Assembly (NCBI GenBank): GCA_017619295.1
Contig: JAFZSQ010000013.1
Coordinates: 1 to 36,489, forward strand
Length of the DNA stretch: 36,489 nt
Reading direction: 5' to 3'
Source of the DNA: Lachnospiraceae bacterium
Lineage (GTDB): Bacteria; Bacillota; Clostridia; Lachnospirales; Lachnospiraceae
The translations under genes were made by a program, and so were the position numbers. Shown in pieces: positions 8,501-17,571 of the stretch. Below the pieces are notes generated by a model. It worked only from the letters and a program-made list of their open reading frames with translations, had not been told where the DNA came from and searched no databases. Within the stretch, counting starts at the first letter, position 1, and each line of letters opens with the position of its first letter.

Positions 8501-8977
8501 GTGAGTACATTTACTATTGTTATGATTGTCATCACAGCCGTTTTACTTGTAGGCGTGATTGTTTTATATTTTCTCGGCAAGAAGGCTCAGAAGAGACAGG
8601 AAGCACAGCAGGCTCAAATCGATGCATCCAAGCAGTCTGTATCAATGCTTATAATCGACAAGAAGAGAATGAAGATTAAGGAATCAGGTCTTCCCCAGAT
8701 GGTTATTGACCAGACTCCTAAGCTTCTTAGAGGCAGCAAGCTTCCCATTGTTAAGGCTAAGGTTGGCCCTCAGATTCTTTCTTTAGTTTGTGATGAGAAG
8801 ATTTTCGATTCCATCCCTGTAAAGAAAGAGGTTAAGGCTTCTGTCAGCGGTATTTACATTACTGAGGTTAAGGGACTTCACGGCAAAACTGCCGCAGCTG
8901 ATGTTAAGAAGAAAGGCAAATTTAAAGCCTGGGTTGAGAAGATGCAGGAGAAGGCCGGCGCTAAGCCTATTAAGTAA
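8501..8977 (+). CDS. Small single-pass membrane protein of unknown function
   Basis: I do not recognise this 158-residue protein. An N-terminal membrane helix (about residues 4-26) is followed by a short charged stretch, KKAQKRQEAQQAQ, and a compact mixed domain at about 45-135 containing LPIVKAKVGPQILSLVCDEKIFDSIPVKKEVKASVSGIY. A basic helical tail follows. The arrangement suggests a membrane-tethered cytoplasmic domain. The start is GTG at 8501 with GGAGG ten bases upstream. A longer reading in another frame from 8422 lacks such a site and is rejected. It diverges from cls and converges on the DUF1934 gene with only six bases between stops. No function is assigned. Confidence 0.75.
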   Translation: MSTFTIVMIVITAVLLVGVIVLYFLGKKAQKRQEAQQAQIDASKQSVSMLIIDKKRMKIKESGLPQMVIDQTPKLLRGSKLPIVKAKVGPQILSLVCDEKIFDSIPVKKEVKASVSGIYITEVKGLHGKTAAADVKKKGKFKAWVEKMQEKAGAKPIK

Positions 8978-8983
8978 AATCGT

Positions 8984-9406
8984 CTATTTCTCTTCTACTT
9001 TAAAGACCAAAGTAGCGTCGGAATTAACATTTCCGTCCACATAAAGTTTATATTTAAGGGCTCCTTCGATGAGCCCTTTTTCTATGGCCTGGAGGTTTAC
9101 ATAATATTCCGATGTGTGGGTCTTTACAGGCAAAGAACCAAAGGGTGTACGATACATGGTTTCATGCATCATATCAGGTTCAAAGGTAAGCTCCGTGGTG
9201 ATTTCCCCGGATCTTCTTACCTTCAGAATTTTCTCATCAAATGTAAGACGAAGGTCTGTCACCACACCTTCGTTTACTTCTTTGGCAAGAACATAGTGCA
9301 GTCCGTCTTTGAAAAAATAACTGCCCTCATGTTTTGTCTCCATGGTATTCTCTTGATCATCCGCTAGATGCAGGCCCTTAATGGTAAGGGTTATATCTTT
9401 TTTCAT
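8984..9406 (-). CDS. DUF1934 family beta-barrel protein (YwiB-like)
   Basis: This protein of about 140 residues matches the DUF1934/YwiB family, small calycin-like beta-barrel proteins of unknown function in Firmicutes. Characteristic features are DITLTIKGLH near the start, GSYFFKDGLHYVLAKE, then a run of short strands (EITTELTFEPDMMHETMYRTPFGSLPV) ending in ALKYKLYVDGN. The start ATG at 9406 shares one base with the murI stop (TGATG), a sign of translational coupling; a TTG one codon earlier is less likely. It is last in the ispE-gntR-murI run. The association with a cell-wall gene hints at an envelope-related role, but this is only context. Confidence 0.85.
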   Translation of the reverse strand: MKKDITLTIKGLHLADDQENTMETKHEGSYFFKDGLHYVLAKEVNEGVVTDLRLTFDEKILKVRRSGEITTELTFEPDMMHETMYRTPFGSLPVKTHTSEYYVNLQAIEKGLIEGALKYKLYVDGNVNSDATLVFKVEEK

Positions 9407-10233
9407 CAATATTCCTCGATGTTGATGGTTTTGGCGGAAAGGATTCCGTACTTGATTATTGTGTTGGCGAAAGTCTTGAACTTGTCAGCGGCATCACTTA
9501 CAAAGAAGCTGTACTGCTGCTCTCCCAAAGCGGGCTTTGTTTCGTTAAGGAGATTATTGGATTTTAACACGCGTTCAAGCTCTTTGGCGGTTTCGTAGGC
9601 GGGGTTAACCAGGGTTACTCCCTCTCCCATGACTTTTCCGATAGTCTTTCTGATTAATGGATAATGTGTACATCCAAGAATCAGTGTATCAATGTCTATA
9701 TCGATTAACTCTGCCAGGTATCTTCTTGCGATTTCCTCGGTGACAGGGTCCTCAAGAAGTCCCTCTTCAACCAAAGGAACGAATAAGGGGCAGGGCTTGG
9801 AGTAAATCTTTACGTCGCCCCCGAGGTTTGTGATGTAGGTATCATAAAGGTGGCTGGCGATGGTTCCTTCTGTGGCGATAACGCCGATTTTGCCATTTTT
9901 TGTGGCCTCGGTTGCTGCCTTGGCACCGGGCTTAACCACACCTACCGCCGGGATTGTAAGCTCCTTCTCGATTTCATCAAGGGCGTAGGCTGATGCGGTG
10001 TTACATGCCACAACCAAAGCCTTGATGTCGTGTTCCAAAAGGAATCTTACTATCTGCTTGGAATACCTTGTAACGGTTTCCTTGGACTTGCTTCCATAGG
10101 GAACTCTGGCGGTATCTCCGAAATATATGATTCGCTCGTTGGGGAGCTGTCGCATGATTTCTCTTGCCACAGTCAGTCCGCCGACGCCGGAATCGAAAAC
10201 GCCTATGGGCGCATTTACGTCTTTGTTACTCAT
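9406..10233 (-). CDS. murI: Glutamate racemase
   Basis: This enzyme of about 275 residues converts L-glutamate to D-glutamate for peptidoglycan stem peptides. The two catalytic cysteines sit in VVACNTASA and LILGCTHYPLI, and the N-terminal signature IGVFDSGVGGLTVAREI and the downstream YFGDTARVPYG are both present. Length is typical. The ATG at 10233 (MSNKDVNAP) is preferred because GAGGAAG lies just upstream; an ATG at 10251 would lack a ribosome site. The gene overlaps the end of the gntR gene by 8 bases and its stop overlaps the DUF1934 start, so translation in this operon is probably coupled. Confidence 0.96.
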   Translation of the reverse strand: MSNKDVNAPIGVFDSGVGGLTVAREIMRQLPNERIIYFGDTARVPYGSKSKETVTRYSKQIVRFLLEHDIKALVVACNTASAYALDEIEKELTIPAVGVVKPGAKAATEATKNGKIGVIATEGTIASHLYDTYITNLGGDVKIYSKPCPLFVPLVEEGLLEDPVTEEIARRYLAELIDIDIDTLILGCTHYPLIRKTIGKVMGEGVTLVNPAYETAKELERVLKSNNLLNETKPALGEQQYSFFVSDAADKFKTFANTIIKYGILSAKTINIEEY

Positions 10234-10930
10234 GTTTCTTCCTCGATTCATATTCCTTATGGTTAAGGTTTATCTGCTTAAGGATTGAAATCTCCTGATT
10301 GTCGATGTGAACTCCGGCAGATTTGGCGGCTGCAGCCTTATCCCTGTTCTTAATGGCATGGAAGAGTTCCTCATGCTCTTTTACAAGGTTTGAATGCTGG
10401 CTCTCATCCTTGATGTATTCGAATCGATATCTGTACATCTGCTCGGAAAGATTGTTGATGAGGGTTATTAATCTGTCGTTGTTTGTTGCGCCGATTATTA
10501 TATCATGAAAAGCCACGTCTGCTGCGGCAATTACTTTCGCATCTTTGGTTTCCGTCGCTTTTTCAAAATCGATACCGGCCTTCTCAAGGGCTTCGATTCC
10601 CTCGTCGGTGATTCTCTCACAGGCCAATTCTGCGCACAAAATATCAAGGGATCTTCTGACCTCCAAAACGTCCTTAAGGCTTTTCTCGGAAATCTCCGCA
10701 ACCTCGGCACCGCGCCTTGGCATCATTATCACAAGTCCCTCTAATTCAAGTTTACGTATAGCTTCTCTTATGGGAGTTCTGCTGACACCCAGTCTGTTTG
10801 CCAGGTGAATCTCCATAAGTCTCTCCCCGGGTTTAAGTTCTCCCGTGAGAATGGCCTGTCTCAATGTTTTAAAGACCACGTCTCGAAGCGGTAAATAGTC
10901 ATCAATTGGAATTGACAGATTATCCTGCAT
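10226..10930 (-). CDS. GntR-family regulator, FCD (FadR) subfamily
   Basis: This 234-residue regulator has an N-terminal winged helix-turn-helix at about residues 15-75 (LRQAILTGELKPGERL, LANRLGVSRTPIREAIRKLE). A C-terminal all-helical FCD ligand domain at about 85-215 carries likely metal or acid-binding histidines (DVAFHDIIIGATNN, VKEHEELFHAI). FCD regulators usually sense organic acids. It has a good GGGAGG site eight bases before the ATG and sits between ispE and murI in one apparent operon, 21 bases after ispE. Its presence inside a biosynthetic operon is of interest, but no operator for it is evident nearby and its effector is unknown. Confidence 0.92.
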   Translation of the reverse strand: MQDNLSIPIDDYLPLRDVVFKTLRQAILTGELKPGERLMEIHLANRLGVSRTPIREAIRKLELEGLVIMMPRRGAEVAEISEKSLKDVLEVRRSLDILCAELACERITDEGIEALEKAGIDFEKATETKDAKVIAAADVAFHDIIIGATNNDRLITLINNLSEQMYRYRFEYIKDESQHSNLVKEHEELFHAIKNRDKAAAAKSAGVHIDNQEISILKQINLNHKEYESRKKHE

Positions 10931-10951
10931 CTAATCCTCCCCTCTTAGTGT

Positions 10952-11815
10952 TTAGGGTGTTACAAAAGTTGTTAAGGCTACGTCTTTGGCGAGACCGCTG
11001 TTTTTCACAATGCCAAAGCACTCAGCCGCTGTTCTCTGGTCATAGAAGATTCCGAACACTGTGGGGCCTGAGCCGCTCATAAGGGCGTTCTCGGCACCGT
11101 GTTCCTTCATCAACTGTTTAATGTCATCTATTACAGGGAATTTCTTGATGGTTACATTCTCAAGAACATTTCCCATTCTCTCGATTACTCCGTCCAAATC
11201 GTGGCGAACTATGGCTTTGGTCATGCCGTCCACATCGGGATGAGCCTTTAATTCAGATACGTTAAGGGCTGTGTAAACCTCCTTGGTTGAAACGCTCAAA
11301 TCGGGCTTTGCAATAAGAATTGTGGCTCCGGGAGCTTCCGGTAAGGGAGTCAATTTCTCGCCGATTCCCTCTGCCAAAGCGGTGCCGCCCTTAATGCAAT
11401 AAGGTACATCCGCACCGATTTTTACTCCAAGGGTGCAAAGTTCGTCCTTATCTTTCTTAAGGTCATACAATTCGTTCATGCCCATTAATACTGCAGCGGC
11501 ATCACTGCTTCCCCCTGCAAGTCCTGCAGCCACGGGGATTGATTTCTTAAGGGAAATCTTTACTCCACCTTTGATATCATAGGTGTCTATCATTAACTTT
11601 GCTGCCTTGTAGGCAAGGTTACTTTCATCTGTTGGAAGGTCTGCCCCATTTATTGAAAGGCTTATGCCCTCATCCTGCTTTCTTAAGGTCACATCATCGC
11701 TAAGACCAATGGTCTGCATGATCATTGAAACCTCGTGATAGCCGTCGGGTCTCTTACCGAGAACATCCAGACAAAGATTAATCTTGGCGTAGGCTTTGCG
11801 TTTAATAATATCCAT
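10952..11815 (-). CDS. ispE: 4-diphosphocytidyl-2-C-methyl-D-erythritol kinase
   Basis: This 287-residue GHMP-superfamily kinase phosphorylates CDP-methylerythritol in the non-mevalonate (DOXP/MEP) isoprenoid pathway. The N-terminal AYAKINLCLDVLGKRPDGYHE is diagnostic of IspE. The glycine-rich ATP loop is at IPVAAGLAGGSSDAAAVL, and the C-terminal motif is ALMSGSGPTVFGIF. The ATG follows GGGGGAG. It is the first gene of a four-gene run (ispE, gntR, murI, DUF1934) and has a well-formed promoter at 11880-11908. Its product supplies isoprenoids for undecaprenol carriers, which makes the pairing with murI sensible for envelope building. Confidence 0.96.
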   Translation of the reverse strand: MDIIKRKAYAKINLCLDVLGKRPDGYHEVSMIMQTIGLSDDVTLRKQDEGISLSINGADLPTDESNLAYKAAKLMIDTYDIKGGVKISLKKSIPVAAGLAGGSSDAAAVLMGMNELYDLKKDKDELCTLGVKIGADVPYCIKGGTALAEGIGEKLTPLPEAPGATILIAKPDLSVSTKEVYTALNVSELKAHPDVDGMTKAIVRHDLDGVIERMGNVLENVTIKKFPVIDDIKQLMKEHGAENALMSGSGPTVFGIFYDQRTAAECFGIVKNSGLAKDVALTTFVTP

Positions 11816-11879
11816 TCGGTGTATCTCCCCCTTTTCGGATGCTTCGTATCTTGCATCCTGTATACAATCTTTGTACTAA

Positions 11880-11908
11880 ATTATATACAATTTTGGGGCA
11901 AAAAACAA
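11880..11908 (-). promoter_or_regulatory. Promoter of the ispE-gntR-murI operon
   Basis: Read on the minus strand, TTGTTT (11908-11903), a 17-base spacer and TATAAT (11885-11880) form a vegetative promoter about 65 bases before the ispE start. The -35 box overlaps the T tract of the terminator of the upstream gene. Confidence 0.75.
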
Positions 11909-11937
11909 GGCAACGGGCGTCCTTCGCCTGTTGCCTT
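11901..11937 (-). terminator. Rho-independent terminator of the 206-residue protein gene
   Basis: The hairpin AAGGCAAC plus GGCG pairs with CGCC plus GTTGCCTT around a short loop, with one G-T pair. On the minus strand it runs into TTGTTTTTTG. It lies 27 bases after the stop codon at 11964. On the plus strand only TTATT follows, so it mainly serves minus-strand transcripts. Confidence 0.88.
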
Positions 11938-11963
11938 ATTCTATCGTGATTGTTTTGTTTGCT

Positions 11964-12584
11964 TTATGCTTCAGCCTGTGAGGTTCCGTTGATTAAATCG
12001 TCGAACTTCTTAAGAACCGCATCATAGGTCTTCTTGGAAATCTCGGGAAGTTCTCCGCCCCAGGTTTTCTCTGCCTGTTTGAAACCTTTCTTAAAGCCGT
12101 CAAGCATCTTATTTAATTGTTCGGGGTCATCGCCGGCCAAAGCCTTTGCAAAATCAATGATTCTGTCTGATGTCTGCTCAACACCCCAGTAACCATCCTC
12201 AGCGATATCAGCTTCTGCCTGTGCCTTGGTTGCAGGATCAACTGTGAAATTGCCTTCTCTCAAGAATGCCCAAATGTCATTTGCGTTTCCGTAAGTATTG
12301 GCCTGCTTGGAGATAAGCTGTTCAACCAGTGCCTTAAACTGAGCTACTCTTGCATCAGCATCTGCCTGGAGTTTCGCAACAAGGTCGGGATCAGCGATTT
12401 TGTTCTTGTTGGTCTTAACCGCTTCTTTTGCGGTCTCTTCTGAAGGCTCGTAAACTACGCCGGCTTCTTCTGTAGCCTTAACTGTAGTGTCGGCTGCTTC
12501 GGATTTCGCAGTCGGTGCCTTCTTAGCTTCAGCAGTATATGTGCTGTAGCTGTTCACCGCACTTGTAATTCCGTTTACACTCAT
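11964..12584 (-). CDS. Predicted sigma-D-regulated protein without signal peptide, unknown function
   Basis: This 206-residue protein has a polar, alanine-rich N-terminal third (MSVNGITSAVNSYSTYTAEAKKA) with no signal peptide or membrane helix. A helical C-terminal domain covers about residues 80-200 and has the memorable block DGYWGVEQTSDRIIDFAKAL followed by WGGELPEIS. I recall similar blocks in proteins of unknown function, possibly the DUF5610 group; this recollection is uncertain. The promoter 58-84 bases upstream matches the flagellar sigma-D consensus. The EF-hand protein at 20060 has the same promoter type and a comparable N-terminus (Asn, Ser/Thr, then TY). The likely setting is the flagellar regulon, perhaps as a protein exported by the flagellar apparatus; this is inference. 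A terminator follows. Confidence 0.8.
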   Translation of the reverse strand: MSVNGITSAVNSYSTYTAEAKKAPTAKSEAADTTVKATEEAGVVYEPSEETAKEAVKTNKNKIADPDLVAKLQADADARVAQFKALVEQLISKQANTYGNANDIWAFLREGNFTVDPATKAQAEADIAEDGYWGVEQTSDRIIDFAKALAGDDPEQLNKMLDGFKKGFKQAEKTWGGELPEISKKTYDAVLKKFDDLINGTSQAEA

Positions 12585-12641
12585 ATCTGCCTCTCTTTCC
12601 GCTCCCTCCGTGGAGCATAGTTATCCGTTTCTGTATCTTAT

Positions 12642-12668
12642 ATATCGGCTTGTCAGATAATAAGTTAA
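12642..12668 (-). promoter_or_regulatory. Sigma-D/FliA-type promoter
   Basis: On the minus strand TTAA (12668-12665), exactly 15 bases, then GCCGATAT (12649-12642). The Bacillus sigma-D consensus is TAAA-N14 to 16-GCCGATAT, so the -10 element is a full match and the -35 has one change. It lies in the 101-base gap after the aconitase-family gene and faces the 206-residue protein gene, giving a leader of about 50 bases. Confidence 0.75.
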
Positions 12669-12685
12669 CCCCTATATGAAAATTT

Positions 12686-14950
12686 TTATACTCTGTTGTA
12701 ATTGATAAGGCAGCCCTTAAGGATAATCTCTCTCTCCTCATCTGTAAGGTTTCCGAGAGTCAGGTCGAAAGGTACAAGTCCTTTGTCTGTAACTGTGTAT
12801 GCCTTGATGACTTCAGCCTTGGTCTCTACCGCCTTCTTGATTTCAGGGATAAAGATGTAGTCAAGTCTCTTGAAGGGAAGATCACCCTCCTTGATGATGA
12901 AGGGAAGCATACCCCAGTTAATGAGGTTTGAACGATATCTCTTGGTGGCATACTCGTTGGCGATGTTAGCCCAACCTCCAAGAACCTTCTGGCAGCTGGC
13001 TGCCTGCTCTCTTGCGGAACCGTCGCCGGGTTTAACCGCAAAGATTGTGGAGCCGTATCCGCAAATCTTACAGGAGATATCAGGGAATTCAGCCTTGATA
13101 GCTTCCATGACGGGCTTGATATCAGGCTTTCCGTCCTTGGCGCAATTGCCTTCTTCGACTGCCTTCTGAGCCTTCTGCATATCCTTTGCAGGACCTACGT
13201 ACTCGGGATCCTTTCTTGAGAGTGTAAACTCTGCAAGGCCTAAAGGATTTGATCTGTAACTTGATGTCTCACCTGAAGGAATGAGCTCATCAGTTGTGGT
13301 TACGGGATCGTGAATCTCTGAAACAACTCTTAATACGAGGTTTTCGGGCAAGGGTGACATCTTGGGCCAGTCCTTAATGTTGGGACCAAACTGGATTTCC
13401 TGGTTAGGATCCGCAACACCCTTTGAATCAAATACACGATTCTCATAAATCTTGGTGTCAAAGTGATATTTGTATTTTCCAAATGTACCGTCAAACTCTG
13501 TTGCAGGAGTAAGGTAACCTTTGTTGGCTGCTGTAGCGGCAATTGATCTTGCATCCATAAGTGCAACGGATGCAATCTGTCCGCTCTGAAGCTTACTTCC
13601 CTCACGGTTAGGGAAGTTACGGGTTGAATGTCTGATGGAGAAGCCGTTGTTGGCAGGTGTATCGCCTGCACCGAAGCAGGGTCCGCAGAATGCTGTCTTA
13701 AGCACTGCTCCGCTCTCCATAAGTTTCGCTGCGGAACCATTCTTGATAAGTTCCATGTATATGGGCATTGATGCGGGATATACACTGAAGGTAAAACCGT
13801 CTGAACCTATGAACTTGCCATCCATGATGTCTGCCGCAGCACAGATATTCTCGAATCCGCCGCCGGCACATCCTGCGATGATACCCTGGTCTACGTAAAG
13901 TTTTCCGTTCTTAATCTTGTCTCTTAAAGTAAAGTTTACATTCTCTCCCAGAGATACTTTCGCTTTTGCCTCAACATCAGCTAAGATGTCATCGAGGTTA
14001 GCGTTCAGTTCCTCAATCGTGTAAGTGTTGCTGGGATGGAAAGGCATTGCAATCATGGGCTTAACCTTAGAAAGATCAAGTTTGATTACGCCGTCATAGT
14101 AAGCCACGTCAGCGGGCTTAAGTTCCTTGTAATCCTCGGGTCTGTTGTGGATCGCGTAGAACTCTTCAATCTCTGCATCTGTCTGCCAGATGGATGAAAG
14201 ACAGGTGGTCTCGGTGGTCATTACATCAACGCCGATTCTGAAATCTGCGGAAAGCTTTGCGACGCCGGGGCCCACAAATTCCATTACCTTGTTCTTAACG
14301 TAGCCGTTTTTAAATACGGCACCTATGATGGCAAGAGCCACGTCCTGAGGTCCAACGCCAAATGAGGGCTCACCCTCCATGTAAACAGCAACTACGCCGG
14401 GTCTGTCGATGTCGTAGGTCTGGTTAAGAAGCTGCTTAACAAGCTCGGGACCGCCTTCACCCATGGCCATGGTACCCAGAGCACCGTAACGGGTGTGGGA
14501 GTCGGAGCCAAGAATCATTCTGCCGCCGCCTGCAAGCATCTCACGGGCAAACTGGTGGATTACTGCCTGGTGAGGAGGAACGTAGATTCCGCCGTATCTT
14601 TTGGCACAGGTAAGTCCAAACATGTGGTCATCTTCGTTGATGGTTCCGCCTACTGCGCAAAGTGAGTTATGGCAGTTGGTGAGAACATAGGGCATGGGGA
14701 ATTTCTCAAGGCCCGATGCTCTTGCTGTCTGGATGATACCTACAAACGTGATGTCATGGGATGTAAGCTTGTCGAAACGAATCTTAAGCTTATCCATGTT
14801 ATCGGATGTGTTGTGTGCCTTAAGGATGCCATATGCCATGGTGCCCTTTAAGGCTTCTTCCTTGTTGTAGCTTGAAGCTTCACCTGAATTCTCCTCTATA
14901 AGGGTGGTACCCTTAACCAGGTAAGCTCCGCCTTTTGTTAATTCGATCAT
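12686..14950 (-). CDS. Aconitase-family hydratase
   Basis: This 754-residue [4Fe-4S] hydro-lyase belongs to the aconitase family, which isomerises citrate or related tricarboxylic acids. Visible landmarks in order are [21 protein letters not shown] (about 148-168), the first cluster cysteine in [14 protein letters not shown] (about 360), the paired cysteines in CGPCFGAG (about 420), [14 protein letters not shown] with ligand-binding arginines, and a C-terminal swivel domain with [15 protein letters not shown]. Sequence details, such as [10 protein letters not shown] where classic aconitases have GSCTN, place it in a divergent bacterial branch often labelled simply hydratase. It follows glgP by 25 bases and may share its transcript. 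It could make 2-oxoglutarate precursors for glutamate; substrate is not certain. Confidence 0.87.
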   Translation of the reverse strand: MIELTKGGAYLVKGTTLIEENSGEASSYNKEEALKGTMAYGILKAHNTSDNMDKLKIRFDKLTSHDITFVGIIQTARASGLEKFPMPYVLTNCHNSLCAVGGTINEDDHMFGLTCAKRYGGIYVPPHQAVIHQFAREMLAGGGRMILGSDSHTRYGALGTMAMGEGGPELVKQLLNQTYDIDRPGVVAVYMEGEPSFGVGPQDVALAIIGAVFKNGYVKNKVMEFVGPGVAKLSADFRIGVDVMTTETTCLSSIWQTDAEIEEFYAIHNRPEDYKELKPADVAYYDGVIKLDLSKVKPMIAMPFHPSNTYTIEELNANLDDILADVEAKAKVSLGENVNFTLRDKIKNGKLYVDQGIIAGCAGGGFENICAAADIMDGKFIGSDGFTFSVYPASMPIYMELIKNGSAAKLMESGAVLKTAFCGPCFGAGDTPANNGFSIRHSTRNFPNREGSKLQSGQIASVALMDARSIAATAANKGYLTPATEFDGTFGKYKYHFDTKIYENRVFDSKGVADPNQEIQFGPNIKDWPKMSPLPENLVLRVVSEIHDPVTTTDELIPSGETSSYRSNPLGLAEFTLSRKDPEYVGPAKDMQKAQKAVEEGNCAKDGKPDIKPVMEAIKAEFPDISCKICGYGSTIFAVKPGDGSAREQAASCQKVLGGWANIANEYATKRYRSNLINWGMLPFIIKEGDLPFKRLDYIFIPEIKKAVETKAEVIKAYTVTDKGLVPFDLTLGNLTDEEREIILKGCLINYNRV

Positions 14951-14975
14951 GCTGATATTTTTCCTTTATAATTAA

Positions 14976-17453
14976 TTATTTAACTGTCACCTTATCAAGA
15001 TGCCAGATATCGTCCACATACTCCTGGATAGTTCTGTCGGAAGTAAACTTGCCGGCACTGGCCACGTTAAGCATTGCCATCTTGGCCCATCTCTTCTCGT
15101 CCTTATATGCTTCCTCAATCTTCTTATGAGCCTCTGCGTAGGACTTGAAGTCCTTAAGGATAAAGTAAGTGTCGGCTCTTGAAGAGTTCTGAGTGTTAAG
15201 AAGAGAGTTGTAAAGAGGTCTGAAGAGATCCGGGTCGCCCTCTGCAAAGGTGCCGTTAATAAGCTGCATAAGAACCTTTCTGATATCCGGGTCAGAATTG
15301 AAGATATCATTGGGGTTGTAGCCGCCGCGCTGCTCGTAGTTTATTACCTCTTCCGATGATAATCCGAAGATAAAAGCGTTTTCTTCTCCAACTTCCTCAA
15401 CAATCTCAACGTTGGCACCGTCCATGGTTCCGATGGTAACCGCGCCGTTAAGCATGAACTTCATGTTACCGGTTCCGGAAGCCTCTTTAGATGCCGTTGA
15501 AATCTGCTCTGAAATATCTGCTGCAGCAAAGATAAGCTCAGCGTTTGCAACCCTGTAGTCCTCGATGAAGACAACCTTAATCTTTCCTTCGATTACGGGG
15601 TCATTGTTGACCACATCTGCAACGGAATTAATGAGTTTAATGGTGAGTTTTGCTGTTGCGTAGCCCGCTGCTGCTTTTGCCCCGAAAATAAATGTACGAG
15701 GGGTAAAGTCCATCTCGGGATGCTCTTTAAGGTTGTTGTAAAGATAGATTACGTGAAGGATGTTTAAGAGCTGTCTCTTGTACTCGTGAAGTCTCTTAAC
15801 CTGCACGTCAAAAATTGATCTGGGATCAACCTCGATGCCGTTATGCTCTGCGATGTACTCAGCCAGACGAACCTTGTTCTTGTACTTGATGTTCATAAAC
15901 TCCTGCTGAGCCTTAGCATCGTCTGCATAAACTTTCAGTTTGGAAATCTGAGGTAAATCTGTAATCCAGTCGTCGCCGATCTTTCCTGTTACGAAATCCG
16001 CAAGAAGGGGATTGCCGTGAAGGAGGAAACGACGCTGGGTGATACCGTTTGTCTTATTGTTGAACTTGTCGGGATACATCTCGTAGAAGTCCCTAAGTTC
16101 CTGGTTTTTAAGAATCTCGGTGTGAAGTCTTGCAACGCCGTTTACGGAGAAACCGGTTACGATTGCAAGGTGAGCCATCTTAACCTGGCCGTCGTAGATG
16201 ATAGCCATCTTACGGATTTTCTCGTCGACGTTCACGCCGGTATTGTCGTATTTGTCATGAATCTGACGGATAAATCTGGAGTTGATCTCCTCGATAATCT
16301 GATAGATTCTGGGAAGAAGTCTTGAGAAAAGCTCAATGGGCCATTTCTCCAGAGCCTCCGACATGATTGTGTGGTTGGTGTAAGCACAGGTCTTTGAAGT
16401 AACTTCCCATGCTTCCTCCCATGTGAAATAATGCTCATCCATGAGGATTCTCATGAGCTCTGCAATAGCCACTGTGGGATGTGTATCGTTAAGCTGGAAC
16501 ACAACCTTCTCGTGGAACTTGTGAAGGTCGTCGTGTGTTCTTAAGTACTTCTCGACTGCTTCCTGAACGGAGGCGGAAATGAAGAAGTACTGCTGTTTAA
16601 GTCTTAATTCCTTGCCGGCATAGTGGTTGTCGTTGGGGTAGAGGACCTCGCAGATGTTTCTTGCCAGGTTTTCCTGCTCAACGGCTCTCTGGTAATCACC
16701 CTTGTCGAAGGACTCAAGCTTGAAGCACTCAACGGGCTCTGCGTCCCATATTCTTAAGGTGTTTACGATACCGTTTCCATAGCCCACAACGGGAAGGTCG
16801 TAGGGAATGGCCTTAACTGACTGATAATCTTCCTGGACGAAATTGTTTCTGCCTTTCTCGTCCATATATACGTTGACGTAGCCGCCAAATTTAACAATCT
16901 TGGTGTACTCGGGTCTTCTAAGTTCGAAGGGATTTCCGTTAACAAGCCAGTTGTCGGGAACCTCCACCTGGTAGCCGTCACGGATTTCCTGTTTAAACAT
17001 TCCGTATCTGTATCTGATACCGCAGCCGTATGCGTTGTAGCCTAAGGTTGCCAGGGAATCAAGGAAACATGCCGCAAGTCTTCCAAGACCGCCGTTTCCA
17101 AGGGCTGCATCGGGCTCCTGATCTTCAACCACATCAAGGTTAAGTCCCAGTTCTTCAAGAGCTTCCTTCACGGGCTTATAGGCCTTCAAATTTATAATGT
17201 TGTTTCCGAGGGCACGTCCCATAAGAAACTCCATGGATAAATAGTAGAGTGTCTTGGGATCCTCTTTCTCATATTCTTTCTGGGTTGTGAGCCAGTGATC
17301 GACTACCGCATCTTTTATAGCGTAGGACACTGCCTGGAAAATCTGCTGATCCGTAGCTTCCTCTAAGGTCTTACGGTACAGAGTTTTGACATTGTAGAGT
17401 ACACTGCGTTTAAAAAGGTCTTTGTCGAATTTCTGAATAGTGTTCTTCTTCAA
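14976..17453 (-). CDS. glgP: Glycogen/maltodextrin phosphorylase
   Basis: This 825-residue cytoplasmic GT35 enzyme releases glucose-1-phosphate from alpha-1,4-glucans. The PLP-binding lysine is K665 in EASGTGNMKFMLNG, and other family landmarks are YLSMEFLMGRAL (71-82), DAALGNGGLGRLAACFLDSLA (116-135) and VKRLHEYKRQLLN (552-564). Length is normal. The start codon is TTG at 17453-17451, placed by GGAGG seven bases upstream. A vegetative promoter lies just before it. It probably recycles stored glycogen in this organism and may be co-transcribed with the hydratase gene downstream. Confidence 0.97.
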   Translation of the reverse strand: MKKNTIQKFDKDLFKRSVLYNVKTLYRKTLEEATDQQIFQAVSYAIKDAVVDHWLTTQKEYEKEDPKTLYYLSMEFLMGRALGNNIINLKAYKPVKEALEELGLNLDVVEDQEPDAALGNGGLGRLAACFLDSLATLGYNAYGCGIRYRYGMFKQEIRDGYQVEVPDNWLVNGNPFELRRPEYTKIVKFGGYVNVYMDEKGRNNFVQEDYQSVKAIPYDLPVVGYGNGIVNTLRIWDAEPVECFKLESFDKGDYQRAVEQENLARNICEVLYPNDNHYAGKELRLKQQYFFISASVQEAVEKYLRTHDDLHKFHEKVVFQLNDTHPTVAIAELMRILMDEHYFTWEEAWEVTSKTCAYTNHTIMSEALEKWPIELFSRLLPRIYQIIEEINSRFIRQIHDKYDNTGVNVDEKIRKMAIIYDGQVKMAHLAIVTGFSVNGVARLHTEILKNQELRDFYEMYPDKFNNKTNGITQRRFLLHGNPLLADFVTGKIGDDWITDLPQISKLKVYADDAKAQQEFMNIKYKNKVRLAEYIAEHNGIEVDPRSIFDVQVKRLHEYKRQLLNILHVIYLYNNLKEHPEMDFTPRTFIFGAKAAAGYATAKLTIKLINSVADVVNNDPVIEGKIKVVFIEDYRVANAELIFAAADISEQISTASKEASGTGNMKFMLNGAVTIGTMDGANVEIVEEVGEENAFIFGLSSEEVINYEQRGGYNPNDIFNSDPDIRKVLMQLINGTFAEGDPDLFRPLYNSLLNTQNSSRADTYFILKDFKSYAEAHKKIEEAYKDEKRWAKMAMLNVASAGKFTSDRTIQEYVDDIWHLDKVTVK

Positions 17454-17487
17454 AACTAATCCTCCTTAAAAGCCAAGATTGTTTTTA

Positions 17488-17516
17488 TTTTAGCTTATTT
17501 TCTGCATATTTACAAT
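17488..17516 (-). promoter_or_regulatory. Promoter of glgP
   Basis: On the minus strand TTGTAA (17516-17511), a 17-base spacer and TAAAAT (17493-17488) lie 35 bases before the TTG start. Spacing is ideal and both boxes are near consensus. It fills most of the gap to the divergent lipoprotein gene. Confidence 0.72.
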
Positions 17517-17571
17517 GATGTATGAAAAATTCTCCTTTTCTCCCCTGCTCCATCAGCGCTATAATATGTTT

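Noticed and set aside
8422..8679. An 85-residue plus-strand frame beginning before the small membrane protein
   Set aside because: It overlaps the 158-residue frame, which has GGAGG before its GTG and a proper membrane helix; the alternative has neither.
17515..17571. Upstream extension of the GH9-like gene to the first ATG at 17515
   Set aside because: It would place 19 polar residues ahead of the lipoprotein signal and overlaps the glgP promoter region; no ribosome site supports it.
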